Shown: in pieces, positions 17,504 to 26,519 of the stretch | Layout of the letters: every line of letters starts with the position of its first letter | Position numbering within the stretch: position 1 is the stretch's first letter | Source: Martelella endophytica | Lineage (GTDB): Bacteria; Pseudomonadota; Alphaproteobacteria; Rhizobiales; Rhizobiaceae | Assembly: GCF_000960975.1 (NCBI RefSeq) | Contig: NZ_CP010803.1 | Span: 3,565,818-3,629,817, forward strand | Direction of reading: 5' to 3' | Length of the DNA stretch: 64,000 nucleotides | Program-made: the position numbers and the translations under genes | The notes under the pieces: model-generated | Databases searched by the model: none | The model's input: the letters and a program-made list of their open reading frames with translations, nothing else | What the model was told of the DNA's origin: nothing

Positions 17504-17574
17504 TCCATCGCCCCTCTTTCGCCCGAAAGACGGGGAATTTCTATCGTCATCTTCTTATGCAAGGAAAACGTTAA

Positions 17575-18984
17575 ATGACGACAGCTGCTGAAATCATGAA
17601 ACAAATCAAGGACAACGACGTCAAGTTCGTCGACCTGCGCTTTACCGATCCGAAGGGCAAGCTGCAGCACGTGACGATGGACGTATCGGCTGTCGATGAG
17701 GACATGTTTGCTGATGGCATCATGTTCGACGGTTCGTCCATCGCCGGCTGGAAGGCGATCAACGAGTCCGACATGGTGCTGATGCCCGACGCCGAGACGG
17801 CCCACATGGACCCGTTCTTCGCGCAGTCCACCATGGCTGTCTTCTGCGACATCCTTGAGCCGCTCACCGGCGAAGCCTACAACCGCGACCCGCGCGGCAC
17901 GGCCAAGAAGGCCGAAGCCTACCTGAAGTCCACCGGCATCGGCGACACCACCTATTTCGGCCCCGAGCCCGAATTCTTCGTCTTTGATGACGTTCGTTTC
18001 GCTGCCGATCCCTACAACACCGGTTTCAAGCTCGACAGCAGCGAACTGCCGTCGAACCAGGACACCGAGTACGAAGTCGGCAACATGGGCCACCGCCCGC
18101 GTACCAAGGGCGGCTACTTCCCGGTCCCGCCGGTCGACAGCGTTCAGGACATGCGTTCGGAAATGCTCACGGTTCTCGCCGAAATGGGCATCACCGTTGA
18201 AAAGCATCACCACGAAGTTGCCTCCGCCCAGCACGAACTCTGCATGGTGTTCGACACGCTGACCCGCATGGCCGACAAGACCCAGATCTACAAGTACGGC
18301 GTCCACCAGGTTGCCAATGCTTACGGCAAGACGGCAACCTTCATGCCGAAGCCGGTCTTCGGCGACAACGGCTCGGGCATGCACGTTCACCAGTCGATCT
18401 GGAAGGACGGCAAGCCGACCTTCGCTGGTGATGAATATGCCGGCCTGTCGGAAACCTGCCTGTTCTATATCGGCGGCATCATCAAGCACGCCAAGGCCAT
18501 CAACGCCTTCACCAACCCGCTGACCAACTCCTACAAGCGTCTGGTCCCGGGCTACGAAGCACCGGTTCTGCTGGCCTACTCGGCCCGCAACCGTTCGGCC
18601 TCGTGCCGTATTCCGTTCGGCTCCTCGCCGAAGGCCAAGCGCGTTGAAGTCCGCTTCCCCGATCCGGGCGCGAACCCCTACCTCGCCTTTGCCGCTCTGA
18701 TGATGGCTGGCCTCGACGGCATCAAGAACAAGCTCCATCCGGGCGAAGCCATGGACAAGGACCTGTACGACCTGCCGAAGGAAGAGCTCAAGGAAATCCC
18801 GACCGTTTGCGGCTCGCTGCGCGAAGCTCTGGAAACGCTCGACAAGGACCGCGAGTTCCTGACCGCCGGCGGCGTGTTCGACGACGACCAGATCGATGCT
18901 TACATCGAACTGAAGATGGAAGAAGTGATGCGTTTCGAAATGACCCCGCATCCGGTCGAATTCGACATGTACTACTCGGTCTGA
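17575..18984 (+). CDS. glnA: Glutamine synthetase type I
   Basis: A 469-residue GSI that makes glutamine from glutamate, ammonia and ATP. Visible landmarks are '[10 protein letters not shown]' (latch and active-site Asp loop), '[12 protein letters not shown]' with metal-binding glutamates, '[12 protein letters not shown]', '[10 protein letters not shown]', '[10 protein letters not shown]' and the adenylylation site DKDLYDLP with the modifiable tyrosine at residue 398. The adenylylation loop marks the GSI-beta type controlled by GlnE and PII. It is the second gene of the glnBA unit and ends in a strong terminator. Confidence 0.98.
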   Translation: MTTAAEIMKQIKDNDVKFVDLRFTDPKGKLQHVTMDVSAVDEDMFADGIMFDGSSIAGWKAINESDMVLMPDAETAHMDPFFAQSTMAVFCDILEPLTGEAYNRDPRGTAKKAEAYLKSTGIGDTTYFGPEPEFFVFDDVRFAADPYNTGFKLDSSELPSNQDTEYEVGNMGHRPRTKGGYFPVPPVDSVQDMRSEMLTVLAEMGITVEKHHHEVASAQHELCMVFDTLTRMADKTQIYKYGVHQVANAYGKTATFMPKPVFGDNGSGMHVHQSIWKDGKPTFAGDEYAGLSETCLFYIGGIIKHAKAINAFTNPLTNSYKRLVPGYEAPVLLAYSARNRSASCRIPFGSSPKAKRVEVRFPDPGANPYLAFAALMMAGLDGIKNKLHPGEAMDKDLYDLPKEELKEIPTVCGSLREALETLDKDREFLTAGGVFDDDQIDAYIELKMEEVMRFEMTPHPVEFDMYYSV

Positions 18985-19015
18985 TCACCGATCATACCGG
19001 ATCTGATCCGATACG

Positions 19016-19046
19016 AACCGGCCGCTCTGTGCGGCCGGTTTTTTTA
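19016..19046 (+). terminator. Rho-independent terminator of glnBA
   Basis: ACCGGCCGC-TCTGT-GCGGCCGGT (19017-19039) followed by seven T residues, 32 bases after the glnA stop codon. Confidence 0.95.
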
Positions 19047-19138
19047 CGGGCGACAGGACCTGACGATCCTCAATGTTCGCGCTACCCCTTGAGCCAGCCG
19101 ACCGGCATTTCCATATAGACTTGTGAAAGGAAATGCTC

Positions 19139-19468
19139 ATGAAGATACGTGACGCGAAATTCAATCTCGGCGACGTCGTTCGCCACCGCACCCTGCCCTT
19201 CCGTGGCGTGGTCTTCGATGTCGACGCCGAATATGCCCGTACCGAGGAGTGGTATCAGTCGCTCCCGCCGGAGATCCGTCCGGACAAGAACCAGCCGTTC
19301 TATCACCTCGTCGCCGAAAACGACGAGAAGGGCTATGTGGCCTATGTCTCGGAAGCGAACCTTGTGGTCGATACCAGCGGCGAGCCGCTGCGCAACCCGC
19401 AGGTGGGCGAGATTTTCACATTGAGCGAAAACGGCCATCTCTCGCCGCGTTATTCCGTCTGCCACTGA
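19139..19468 (+). CDS. hspQ: Heat-shock protein HspQ (YccV-like)
   Basis: A 109-residue protein with the family pattern 'KF..GDVVRHR..PFRGVVFDVD.E', 'NQPFYH(L/V)L.E', 'YVAYVSE.NL..D.SGEP..(H/N)P', matching HspQ, which promotes turnover of DnaA and other proteins by the Lon protease in enterobacteria. The ATG at 19139 was preferred to that at 19133 because GAAAGGAA then lies at a suitable distance. It stands alone between the glnA terminator and a bidirectional terminator shared with the convergent IalB gene. Confidence 0.93.
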   Translation: MKIRDAKFNLGDVVRHRTLPFRGVVFDVDAEYARTEEWYQSLPPEIRPDKNQPFYHLVAENDEKGYVAYVSEANLVVDTSGEPLRNPQVGEIFTLSENGHLSPRYSVCH

Positions 19469-19499
19469 CAGACGGACCGCACGAGGGCCTTGGGCAAAC

Positions 19500-19532
19500 A
19501 AAAAACCCGGCTGCCGCGGCAGCCGGGTTTTT
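19500..19532. terminator. Bidirectional terminator between hspQ and the IalB gene
   Basis: AAAACCCGGCTGCC...GGCAGCCGGGTTTT is a near-perfect palindrome with an A-run on one side and a T-run on the other, so it can end the convergent transcripts from both sides. Confidence 0.92.
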
Positions 19533-19554
19533 CGTGTTCGCAAACAGTGCCTGA

Positions 19555-20226
19555 TCAGTTGCCGGAGGCCGGGGCAGCGGCGCCGGCTGCGGCGTTCTGC
19601 TGGGCTTCCTCGATCTTCTTGCGGCGGTCGTCGGCCATCTTCTTGATCGATTCATCCAGGTTGCGCTGGCTTTCAACCAGGTCGGGCTGGCTGATCGGAT
19701 CGCCGTCAAAGGCGGCCGTGAAGCCGGAAAGCGTCAGCTCTACCGGGTTAGGCTGCTGGCGCAGGTTGACGGAGGTGAAGGTGACCTTGCCGCCGCGCTT
19801 CATGGCATTGATCATGGCGTCGGTCAGCGGCGCCTGGGCGATGCACTGCTCGTTGGTGCAAACCGCGTAGTCGAGCTTCTGCGGCGCGGAGGTGTCGATC
19901 TGCACGCCAACCCCGGCGGGAATCAGGCGGAAGGTCGGGACAGTGACCTGGATCATGGCCTGGCCGGAACCGCCTTCGGGGCGGATAAGGCCAACGGCCG
20001 TCAGGATCTGGCCGTTTTCGGCGCGGGCATAGTTCTGCACGATGCAGACCTTGTTGCTGCCGTTATCATTGCAGGTCTTGAACCAGCCCTGCTGCGGAAT
20101 GCCACCATTCTGCTGCTGCGGCGCCGGCTGCTGCTGCTCCTGCGCGGAAGCGCCCGCTGCCGTGAGCCCGGCGATGGCGAAAACGCAAGCCGCGACATGC
20201 TTCAGTGTACTGGCTCGTGAAACCAT
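19555..20226 (-). CDS. Invasion-associated locus B (IalB) family protein
   Basis: A 223-residue exported protein. A signal peptide (hydrophobic residues 10-25, ASA cleavage) is followed by a Q/P-rich spacer, then the IalB domain from 'GWFKTCNDNGSNKVCIVQNYAR' through 'CTNEQCIAQAPLTDAMINAMKRGGKVTFT' to 'LSGFTAAFDG'. The four cysteines can form two disulfides. A charged, possibly helical tail (about 180-223) rich in K, R, E and A extends beyond the domain, unlike the copy at the left edge of the window. The exact role is unknown; the family is linked to host-cell invasion in Bartonella but is widespread in free-living alphaproteobacteria. Confidence 0.92.
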   Translation of the reverse strand: MVSRASTLKHVAACVFAIAGLTAAGASAQEQQQPAPQQQNGGIPQQGWFKTCNDNGSNKVCIVQNYARAENGQILTAVGLIRPEGGSGQAMIQVTVPTFRLIPAGVGVQIDTSAPQKLDYAVCTNEQCIAQAPLTDAMINAMKRGGKVTFTSVNLRQQPNPVELTLSGFTAAFDGDPISQPDLVESQRNLDESIKKMADDRRKKIEEAQQNAAAGAAAPASGN

Positions 20227-20480
20227 AAAAAATCTCTCCTGGTCTTTCTCTGCATGGGGTCGATTGCGCGCGACCCTGCCTTCCCAATGTTACCGAATTG
20301 CGGCAAGCCGCGTCATCTTGTGGCCCCAGGCCGTCGGTTTTCCCTGATACCGCCAGATTGTTCGTCAATCCACCCCTTCAGCGTGCAAAAAGCGATCTCG
20401 ACCACTGATCGGGGGCTATTTCCGCTTTGCTGGAGCTCATGATACGGTTCCGCATCCGTTTTCGAACGCAGGACGAATCG

Positions 20481-22298
20481 ATGCGCTTTCTCCTCACTCT
20501 CTTCGCCGCTGCCGCACTTGCAGGTGCTGCCAGCGCCGAACCGCTCTACGGCATCGCCATGCACGGCGACCCAGCGCTGCCGCCGGACTACTCGCATTTC
20601 AGCTACGTCAATCCGGATGTCAAGAAGGGCGGCGAGATTACCTATGGGGTGGTCGGTTCATTCGATGCGCTCAATCCCTTCGTGCTGAAAGGCATGCGCT
20701 CCTCGGCGCGCGGCACCTGGGAAGAGGAGATCGGTCACCTGGTCTACGAGCCGCTGATGCAGCGTTCACGCGACGAGCCGTTCACGCTTTACGGCTTGCT
20801 GGCCGAAACAGTCGAATGGGATGACGAACGCAGCTTCATCCAGTTCAATCTCAATCCGGATGCGAAGTGGTCGGATGGCGAGCCGGTGACGCCGGAAGAT
20901 GTCATCTTCACCTTCAACCTGCTCGATGAAAAGGGCCGTCCGCCCTATAACCGTCGTCTCAGGCAGGTGGAGAAGATGGAAAAGGTCGGCGAGCACAGCG
21001 TCCGCTTCACCTTCAACGAGAATGCCGACCGCGAGACCCCGCTGATCTTCGCGCTGATGCCGGTGTTCCCCGAACATGCGATCAACAAGGACACGTTCGA
21101 CACCGACACGATGGCCGTGCCCGTCGGCTCCGGTCCCTATCTGATCGACAACGTCGAGCCCGGCCAGAGCATCGTATACAAGCGCGATCCGAATTACTGG
21201 GGCAAGGACCTGCCCTCGATGGTCGGCTTCGCCAATTACGACAAGATCACGGTTGAATACTATCTGCAGAACTCGACGCTGTTCGAGGCCTTCAAGAAGG
21301 GCGCGGTCGATGTCTATATCGATGACGATCCGGGACACTGGTCACGCGCCTATGACTTTCCGGCCGCAAGCAACGGCAGCGTGGTCAAGGACGAGTTCAA
21401 GCCGGCCATCCCCACCGGCATGCAGGGCTTTGTCTTCAACACCCGCCGCCCGATGTTCTCCGACCCCAGGGTTCGCGAGGCGCTCTCGGATGTCTTCGAC
21501 TTCGAATGGGTGAACCGGACGCTGTTCGACGGTGTCTACCAGCGCACCGAAAGCTATTGGCAGAATTCGCAGCTCGGCGCCTATGGCAACCCGGCGACCG
21601 ACAGCGAGAAGGCCCTCCTCGGTGAGGCTGCAAACGCGCTCGACCCCGCGATCCTCGCCGGTGATTATGCCATGCCGGTGACCGATGGCTCGGGAGCCGA
21701 CCGCAAGGTGCTGGGCGCGGCCGTGAAATTGCTTGGCGAGGCCGGCTACAAGATTGCCAACGGCAAGATGACCGGGCCGGATGGAAGCCCCCTCGCCTTC
21801 GAGGTGATGACGACATCTTCGGCCCAGGAAAAACTCGCGCTTGCCTATCAGCATTCGCTGAAGCTCATCGGTGTCGATCTCGCAGTCCGCACCGTCGATG
21901 ACGCGCAGTATCAGAAGCGCCTCAACACCTTCGACTACGACATGATCATCCTCGCCACTCCCGGCTTCTGGTATCAGTCGTCGCTGTCGCCGGGCGCCGA
22001 GCAGGTCTGGCGCTGGGATTCGCGCTCGCGCGATGTCGAAGGCACGTTCAACTTCGCCGGCATTGCCAATCCGGATATCGACCGGATGATTGCCGACATG
22101 CTGGCCGCCCGCTCGACCGAGGATTTTACTGATTCCGTGCGGGCCCTTGACCGGCTTCTGGTCAACGGCCATTACGTGCTGCCGCTCTATCACCGCGACG
22201 GTCAATGGGTTGCCCGCTGGCAGCATATCGCCCATCCGGAGAAGACGCCGGTCTACGGCTACCAGTTCCCGACCTGGTGGGACGAGAGCATTCAGTAG
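20481..22298 (+). CDS. Extracellular solute-binding protein family 5 (YejA-like peptide/oligopeptide binding)
   Basis: A 605-residue periplasmic binding protein. The start was set at the ATG at 20481, which begins a good signal peptide (MRFLLTLFAAAALAGAASA); the frame upstream to 20427 would disrupt it. 'GIAMHG.P.LP.DYSHF.YVNPD..KGGE' is typical of the YejA-like branch, followed by the family 5 features 'VYEPLM', 'LNPDAKWSDGEPVTPEDVIFTFNLL', 'GSGPY.I' and 'DPNYWGKDLP'. No permease or ATPase gene is adjacent, so the transport partners are encoded elsewhere. Confidence 0.92.
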   Translation: MRFLLTLFAAAALAGAASAEPLYGIAMHGDPALPPDYSHFSYVNPDVKKGGEITYGVVGSFDALNPFVLKGMRSSARGTWEEEIGHLVYEPLMQRSRDEPFTLYGLLAETVEWDDERSFIQFNLNPDAKWSDGEPVTPEDVIFTFNLLDEKGRPPYNRRLRQVEKMEKVGEHSVRFTFNENADRETPLIFALMPVFPEHAINKDTFDTDTMAVPVGSGPYLIDNVEPGQSIVYKRDPNYWGKDLPSMVGFANYDKITVEYYLQNSTLFEAFKKGAVDVYIDDDPGHWSRAYDFPAASNGSVVKDEFKPAIPTGMQGFVFNTRRPMFSDPRVREALSDVFDFEWVNRTLFDGVYQRTESYWQNSQLGAYGNPATDSEKALLGEAANALDPAILAGDYAMPVTDGSGADRKVLGAAVKLLGEAGYKIANGKMTGPDGSPLAFEVMTTSSAQEKLALAYQHSLKLIGVDLAVRTVDDAQYQKRLNTFDYDMIILATPGFWYQSSLSPGAEQVWRWDSRSRDVEGTFNFAGIANPDIDRMIADMLAARSTEDFTDSVRALDRLLVNGHYVLPLYHRDGQWVARWQHIAHPEKTPVYGYQFPTWWDESIQ

Positions 22299-22371
22299 CG
22301 GGAGCCGGCCCCGTCCGGCTCGCCCCTTTTATGATACCGGCAAACGCCGGAACTGCCTGAGGAGAAACGGC

Positions 22372-23016
22372 ATGAAAACCGTTACCGTCGACGCCATCGT
22401 CGATGTCGTCTGCCCGTGGTGCTACCTCGGCAAGGCGCGGCTCGACCGCGCCATTCAAAGCCTAAGCGGCGATGTCGAGGTGGTGGTGCAATGGCGCCCC
22501 TTCGAGCTCGATCCGACCGTTCCGCCCGAAGGCGTGGACAACCATGCCATGCTCGCCGAGAAGATGGGCAGCCCCATCCGTCGCGATGAAATTCATGCGC
22601 AGATCACGGCGCTTGGCGAGGAGCTCGGCATCAAGTTCGATTTTGCGAAGATCGCAATCCGGCCGAACACGCTCGATGCGCATCGCCTGCTGCTCTGGGC
22701 GCACACGGAGAGCATCGCCATGCAGAACAAGGTCATCGACAGGCTTTATCGTGCGAATTTCGAGGAAGGCCGCAATATCGGCGACCATGGCGTTCTTGCG
22801 GATATTGCCGCGGAAGCCGGCATGGACCGCGACATGGTCGCACGACTGCTCGCCACCGATGCGGACCGCGAGACCGTGAAGACCGAGATCGCCCACGCCC
22901 AGGACATCGGCGTCACCGGCGTGCCCTTCTTCGTGTTCAACAGCCAGTATGCGTTGAGCGGCGCCCAGCCGGTGGAAGTGATGCAGAATGCATTGCAGCA
23001 GCTTGCGGATGCCTGA
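22372..23016 (+). CDS. DsbA family oxidoreductase (FrnE-like)
   Basis: A 214-residue thioredoxin-fold protein with the redox motif CPWC at residues 14-17 (VVCPWCYLGK), a large inserted helical domain, and the cis-proline loop GVTGVPFFVFN near residues 180-190. There is no signal peptide, so it acts in the cytoplasm, as FrnE-type 2-hydroxychromene-isomerase-like oxidoreductases do. The substrate is unknown. AGGAG lies nine bases before the ATG. The upstream peptide-binding gene ends 73 bases earlier. Confidence 0.9.
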   Translation: MKTVTVDAIVDVVCPWCYLGKARLDRAIQSLSGDVEVVVQWRPFELDPTVPPEGVDNHAMLAEKMGSPIRRDEIHAQITALGEELGIKFDFAKIAIRPNTLDAHRLLLWAHTESIAMQNKVIDRLYRANFEEGRNIGDHGVLADIAAEAGMDRDMVARLLATDADRETVKTEIAHAQDIGVTGVPFFVFNSQYALSGAQPVEVMQNALQQLADA

Positions 23017-23046
23017 GGATAGATAGCGCCCGCAACGGACATTCAG

Positions 23047-23069
23047 GGGGCAGGTCTTGAGCCTGCCCC
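23047..23069. terminator. Hairpin between convergent dsbA-like and fpr genes
   Basis: GGGGCAGG (23047-23054) pairs with CCTGCCCC (23062-23069). No U-tract follows on either strand, but the convergent position suits a terminator. Confidence 0.45.
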
Positions 23070-23076
23070 GATATGC

Positions 23077-23889
23077 TTAGCCCACGAAGGCGCGTTCGAT
23101 GACGAATTCGGACGGCTTGTTGTTTGCCCCTTCATCAAGGCCGGCTGCTTCGAGCAGCGCCTTGGTATCCTTCAGCATCTCCGTTGAGCCGCATATCATG
23201 CCACGGTCGGTTTCCGGATTGAGCGGCGGAACGCCGAGATCGGAGAAGAGCTTGCCGCTGGCTATGAGATCGGTGATGCGGCCCTGGCGCTCAAAGGATT
23301 CGCGCGTGACAGTCGCATAATGCGTCAGCTTGTCGCCGACGACTTCACTGAGGAGCTCGTCGTTGCGGATTTCGGAGACGAGGTCGAAACCATACTGCAG
23401 CTCGGCAATGTCGCGGCAGGTATGGGTCAGGATGACCTCATCGAATTTCTCATAGGTCTCCGGCTCGCGGATCAGGCTTGCGAAGGGCGCAATACCGGTT
23501 CCGGTCGAGAACATGTAGAGGCGCTTGGCCGGCGTCAGCGCGTCGAGCACCAGCGTGCCCGTCGGCTTCTTGCGCATCAGCACCGTATCACCCGGCTCGA
23601 TCTTCTGGAGATGCTGGGTCAGCGGACCGCCCGGCACCTTGATCGAGAAGAATTCGAGTTCCTCGGCCCAGGACGGGCTGGCGATCGAATAGGCGCGGTA
23701 GATCGGCTTGCCGTCGACCATCAGACCGATCATCGCGAACTCGCCGGAGCGGAAGCGGAAGCCGTCCGGCCGCGTCATGGTGAAGCGGAACAACCGGTCG
23801 GTATAGTGTTTCACGCTCAGAACCGTCTCGCCGTAGACACCGGCGGGAAGGGTGGCAGCAAATTCGGCGGTCGTGGCTTGCACATTCAT
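23077..23889 (-). CDS. fpr: Ferredoxin/flavodoxin-NADP(+) reductase
   Basis: A 270-residue FNR of the bacterial subclass. The FAD-binding motif RAYSIASP (residues 65-72), the NADP-binding 'MFSTGTGIAPFASLIR', the 'TRESF..QGRI' segment and the C-terminal ending with an aromatic-containing AFVG are all characteristic. It moves electrons between NADPH and ferredoxin or flavodoxin. It lies just downstream of the sulfite-assimilation genes and could supply electrons to the sulfite reductase, although a 140-base gap suggests a separate promoter. Confidence 0.94.
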   Translation of the reverse strand: MNVQATTAEFAATLPAGVYGETVLSVKHYTDRLFRFTMTRPDGFRFRSGEFAMIGLMVDGKPIYRAYSIASPSWAEELEFFSIKVPGGPLTQHLQKIEPGDTVLMRKKPTGTLVLDALTPAKRLYMFSTGTGIAPFASLIREPETYEKFDEVILTHTCRDIAELQYGFDLVSEIRNDELLSEVVGDKLTHYATVTRESFERQGRITDLIASGKLFSDLGVPPLNPETDRGMICGSTEMLKDTKALLEAAGLDEGANNKPSEFVIERAFVG

Positions 23890-24030
23890 GTGGCGTCTCG
23901 TCCTGTCATTGTCGCGCCGGCCGGGCCAGCGTCTTCAGTCCATATGCGCATTCGCGTGCTTTAACGCCGGAGATACTACCGCGCGAGGCGAAATGCAAAG
24001 GCGTGTGGCCTCAAAACTGGGCTCTCACTA

Positions 24031-24534
24031 TCATATTTTCGCGACGCGGCGCCAGCTATAGCCGCCGGGCGCATTTGCCGCGCGGGCAGCTGGCTGATAG
24101 TGATGGTTCACCGTCGGCAGCCGCTTTTCCTGCAGTCTGCGGATCGCGGTCGGGTTCGTCACCGCAAAACTGTCGAAACCGGTTCGAAGCATCAGCACCA
24201 GCGGATCGATCAGCACGTCGCCGACAGCCCGGAGCTCGCCGGTATAGCCCAGCCTCTCGCGCAAAAGCGTCGCCTGCGAGAAGGCCCGCCCATCGCTGAA
24301 AGCCGGAAACGTCAGCGCTATGATCTCTATACGATCAAGCAGCGGCTCGAGTTTCAGCGGATCGTCGAACGGGCCGAGCAGGACGCCGGCTCTTTCATTG
24401 CCCGGCAAACCGCTCTCAATCACTTCGGCGAAGGGGACAAGCCGACGTTCGCCCTCACTTGCCGTGCGGTCCTCGCTCTCGATCACCCAGGGATCGTCCT
24501 CGACAAAACCGGTTTCCTTCCAGATCGCAGTCAT
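24031..24534 (-). CDS. DUF934 protein, probable partner in sulfite reduction
   Basis: A 167-residue protein of the DUF934 family, recognised by 'G(V)LL.P.DD...L.P.LDRI..IAL.FPAF.DGRA(F/Y)S.A.LLRERLGY.GELRAVGDVL.D'. These genes almost always sit beside cysI or cysH and are thought to be auxiliary factors of assimilatory sulfite reduction, without a proven activity. The ATG at 24534 was chosen because AGGAACGAG lies upstream and homologues begin near this point; a GTG at 24549 would overlap the cysI stop. Last gene of the cysG-DUF2849-cysI-DUF934 unit. Confidence 0.88.
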   Translation of the reverse strand: MTAIWKETGFVEDDPWVIESEDRTASEGERRLVPFAEVIESGLPGNERAGVLLGPFDDPLKLEPLLDRIEIIALTFPAFSDGRAFSQATLLRERLGYTGELRAVGDVLIDPLVLMLRTGFDSFAVTNPTAIRRLQEKRLPTVNHHYQPAARAANAPGGYSWRRVAKI

Positions 24535-24545
24535 GGTCTCGTTCC

Positions 24546-26201
24546 TCACGCGGCCTTGGCCTTTTCGGGGTAAAGCGCATCCTTGAACGGTTGCGCGCCG
24601 AGGCGGCGATAGGCCTCGATGAATGTCTCGCCCTTGCCCGAGCGAAGCGAAAGATAGGTATCGACGATCGTCTCGACCGCATCCGTCACCTTCTCCGGCT
24701 CGAAGCCGCGACCGACAATCTCACCGATCGAGGTATTCTCGTCTGCCGAGCCGCCGAGGGTGATCTGGTAGAGTTCGGCACCCTTCTTCTCTACACCCAG
24801 AAGGCCGATATGGCCGACATGGTGGTGACCACAGGCATTGATGCAGCCCGAGATCTTGATCTTCAGCTCGCCAATTTCCGCCTGCCGCGCCGGATCGCCG
24901 AAACGGGTGGAAAGCGCCTGCGCCACCGGAATCGAGCGGGCATTGGCGAGCGCGCAATAGTCGAGCCCGGGACAGGCAATGATATCGGTGATCAGCCCGG
25001 CATTGCCGGTTTCGAGCCCGGCATCCTTCAGCGCGGCGTAGACGGCCGGCAGATCGGCACGGGCGACATGCGGCAGGACCAGATTCTGCTCGTGGCTAAC
25101 GCGGATTTCGTCAAAGCCGTAACGCTCGGCAATATCGGCAACCGCCTCCATCTGGGCATCCGTCGCATCGCCCGGTATGCCGCCAATCGGCTTCAGCGAG
25201 ATCGTCACCATCGCATAGTCGTTGCGCTTGTGGGCGACGGTGTTGCGGGTGAGCCATTCGATATAGTCGGCATTGGCCGTGTCGAACCGGTCCCGCTCGC
25301 GTGCCGGCAGTTCCGGCGGCGCAAAATAGGCGCGGATTGCCTCGATGTCACCCTCCGGCAGCTTCAGCTCGCCATCCTTCACCGCCTCGAACTCATGCTC
25401 GATCGACGCCTTCAGTTCCTCGATGCCGGTCTCGTGCACCAGGATCTTGATGCGGGCCTTGTACTTGTTATCACGACGTCCGTTCAGATTGTAGACGCGC
25501 AGGATCGCCGTCGCATAGGTCAGCAGGTCTTCCTCGGGCAGGAAGTCCCGCACCTTCTTGGCAATCATCGGCGTGCGCCCCTGTCCGCCGCCGACATAGA
25601 CGGCAAAGCCGAGTTCACCCGCTTCGTTGCGCTTCAGGTGCAGGCCGATGTCGTGCACCTGGATGGCGGCGCGGTCGCGTTCGGCGCCGGTCACGGCGAT
25701 CTTGAACTTGCGGGGCAGGAACGAAAATTCCGGGTGGATAGACGACCACTGGCGCAGGATTTCGGCGTAGGGGCGCGGGTCTGCGACTTCATCGGCAGCG
25801 GCGCCCGAAAAATGGTCGGCCGTGACATTGCGAATGCAATTGCCCGAGGTCTGGATCGCATGCATCTCGACGCTTGCGAGATCCGTCAGGATCGCCGGAA
25901 TGTCCTCCAGCTTCGGCCAGTTGAACTGAATGTTCTGGCGCGTGGTGAAATGGCCATAGCCGCGGTCATACTTGCGGGCGACATGGGCGAGCATGCGCAT
26001 CTGCCGCGCGTTCATCGTGCCGTAGGGCACGGCGATGCGCAGCATGTAGGCGTGGAGCTGCAGATAGACGCCGTTCATCAGGCGAAGCGGCTTGAAGGCA
26101 TCCTCGGTGATTTCGCCGGATAGCCGCCGTGCGACCTGATCGGAGAACTGGGCGACGCGCTCTTTGACAAAATCGCGGTCGAACTCATCGTAGCGATACA
26201 T
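24546..26201 (-). CDS. cysI: Sulfite (nitrite/sulfite) reductase hemoprotein
   Basis: A 551-residue siroheme/[4Fe-4S] reductase that takes sulfite to sulfide. The cluster ligands are in CPGLDYC and GCINACGHHHVGHIG in the C-terminal half; 'HFTTRQNIQFNWPKLEDIP' and 'IQTSGNCIRNVTADHF' in the N-terminal half are typical. The absence of nitrite-reductase neighbours and the company of cysG and DUF934 favour sulfite as substrate. It starts right behind DUF2849, whose TAA is adjacent to the ATG, so all are one operon. Confidence 0.94.
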   Translation of the reverse strand: MYRYDEFDRDFVKERVAQFSDQVARRLSGEITEDAFKPLRLMNGVYLQLHAYMLRIAVPYGTMNARQMRMLAHVARKYDRGYGHFTTRQNIQFNWPKLEDIPAILTDLASVEMHAIQTSGNCIRNVTADHFSGAAADEVADPRPYAEILRQWSSIHPEFSFLPRKFKIAVTGAERDRAAIQVHDIGLHLKRNEAGELGFAVYVGGGQGRTPMIAKKVRDFLPEEDLLTYATAILRVYNLNGRRDNKYKARIKILVHETGIEELKASIEHEFEAVKDGELKLPEGDIEAIRAYFAPPELPARERDRFDTANADYIEWLTRNTVAHKRNDYAMVTISLKPIGGIPGDATDAQMEAVADIAERYGFDEIRVSHEQNLVLPHVARADLPAVYAALKDAGLETGNAGLITDIIACPGLDYCALANARSIPVAQALSTRFGDPARQAEIGELKIKISGCINACGHHHVGHIGLLGVEKKGAELYQITLGGSADENTSIGEIVGRGFEPEKVTDAVETIVDTYLSLRSGKGETFIEAYRRLGAQPFKDALYPEKAKAA

Positions 26202-26519
26202 TTACGCCTCCACAAATTCCGGTTTTGCGGCATGGTAGCCAGCCGCATAGGGGATGGTCGGGCCTTCCGCGCGGATCCGTTCGCGCAGGCGCGCCGGCCA
26301 GATGCGGCCATCGGGCCGCTCCTCGACGTCGATGATGTTGACATCGACGACCTTGTTCACGGAAAAATCACGCTTGCCGATATCCTCAAGGCTCGCAATC
26401 GCGGCATCGTGGCGCGCCACGAGCGCATGCTGCAGGTCTTCGACCCAGCGGCCATTGGCATCGAGCCAGACGGCGAGGCCATCGGTGAGACGGTTGGCGG
26501 TCAGGACCTTAGCGGACAT
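26202..26519 (-). CDS. DUF2849 protein of the sulfite-assimilation operon
   Basis: A 105-residue protein of the alphaproteobacterial DUF2849 family ('LTANRL.DG..VWL...G.W...(L).A.VA', 'V.VV..Y(N/I)I(D)V', 'RP..(L/W)RE.IRA.GPT.(P)Y'). It is always found between cysG and cysI in this lineage; no biochemical role is known. The ATG at 26519 overlaps the end of cysG by 11 bases, and its stop abuts the cysI start, so translation is probably coupled. The longer frame to 26552 is not conserved. Confidence 0.87.
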   Translation of the reverse strand: MSAKVLTANRLTDGLAVWLDANGRWVEDLQHALVARHDAAIASLEDIGKRDFSVNKVVDVNIIDVEERPDGRIWPARLRERIRAEGPTIPYAAGYHAAKPEFVEA

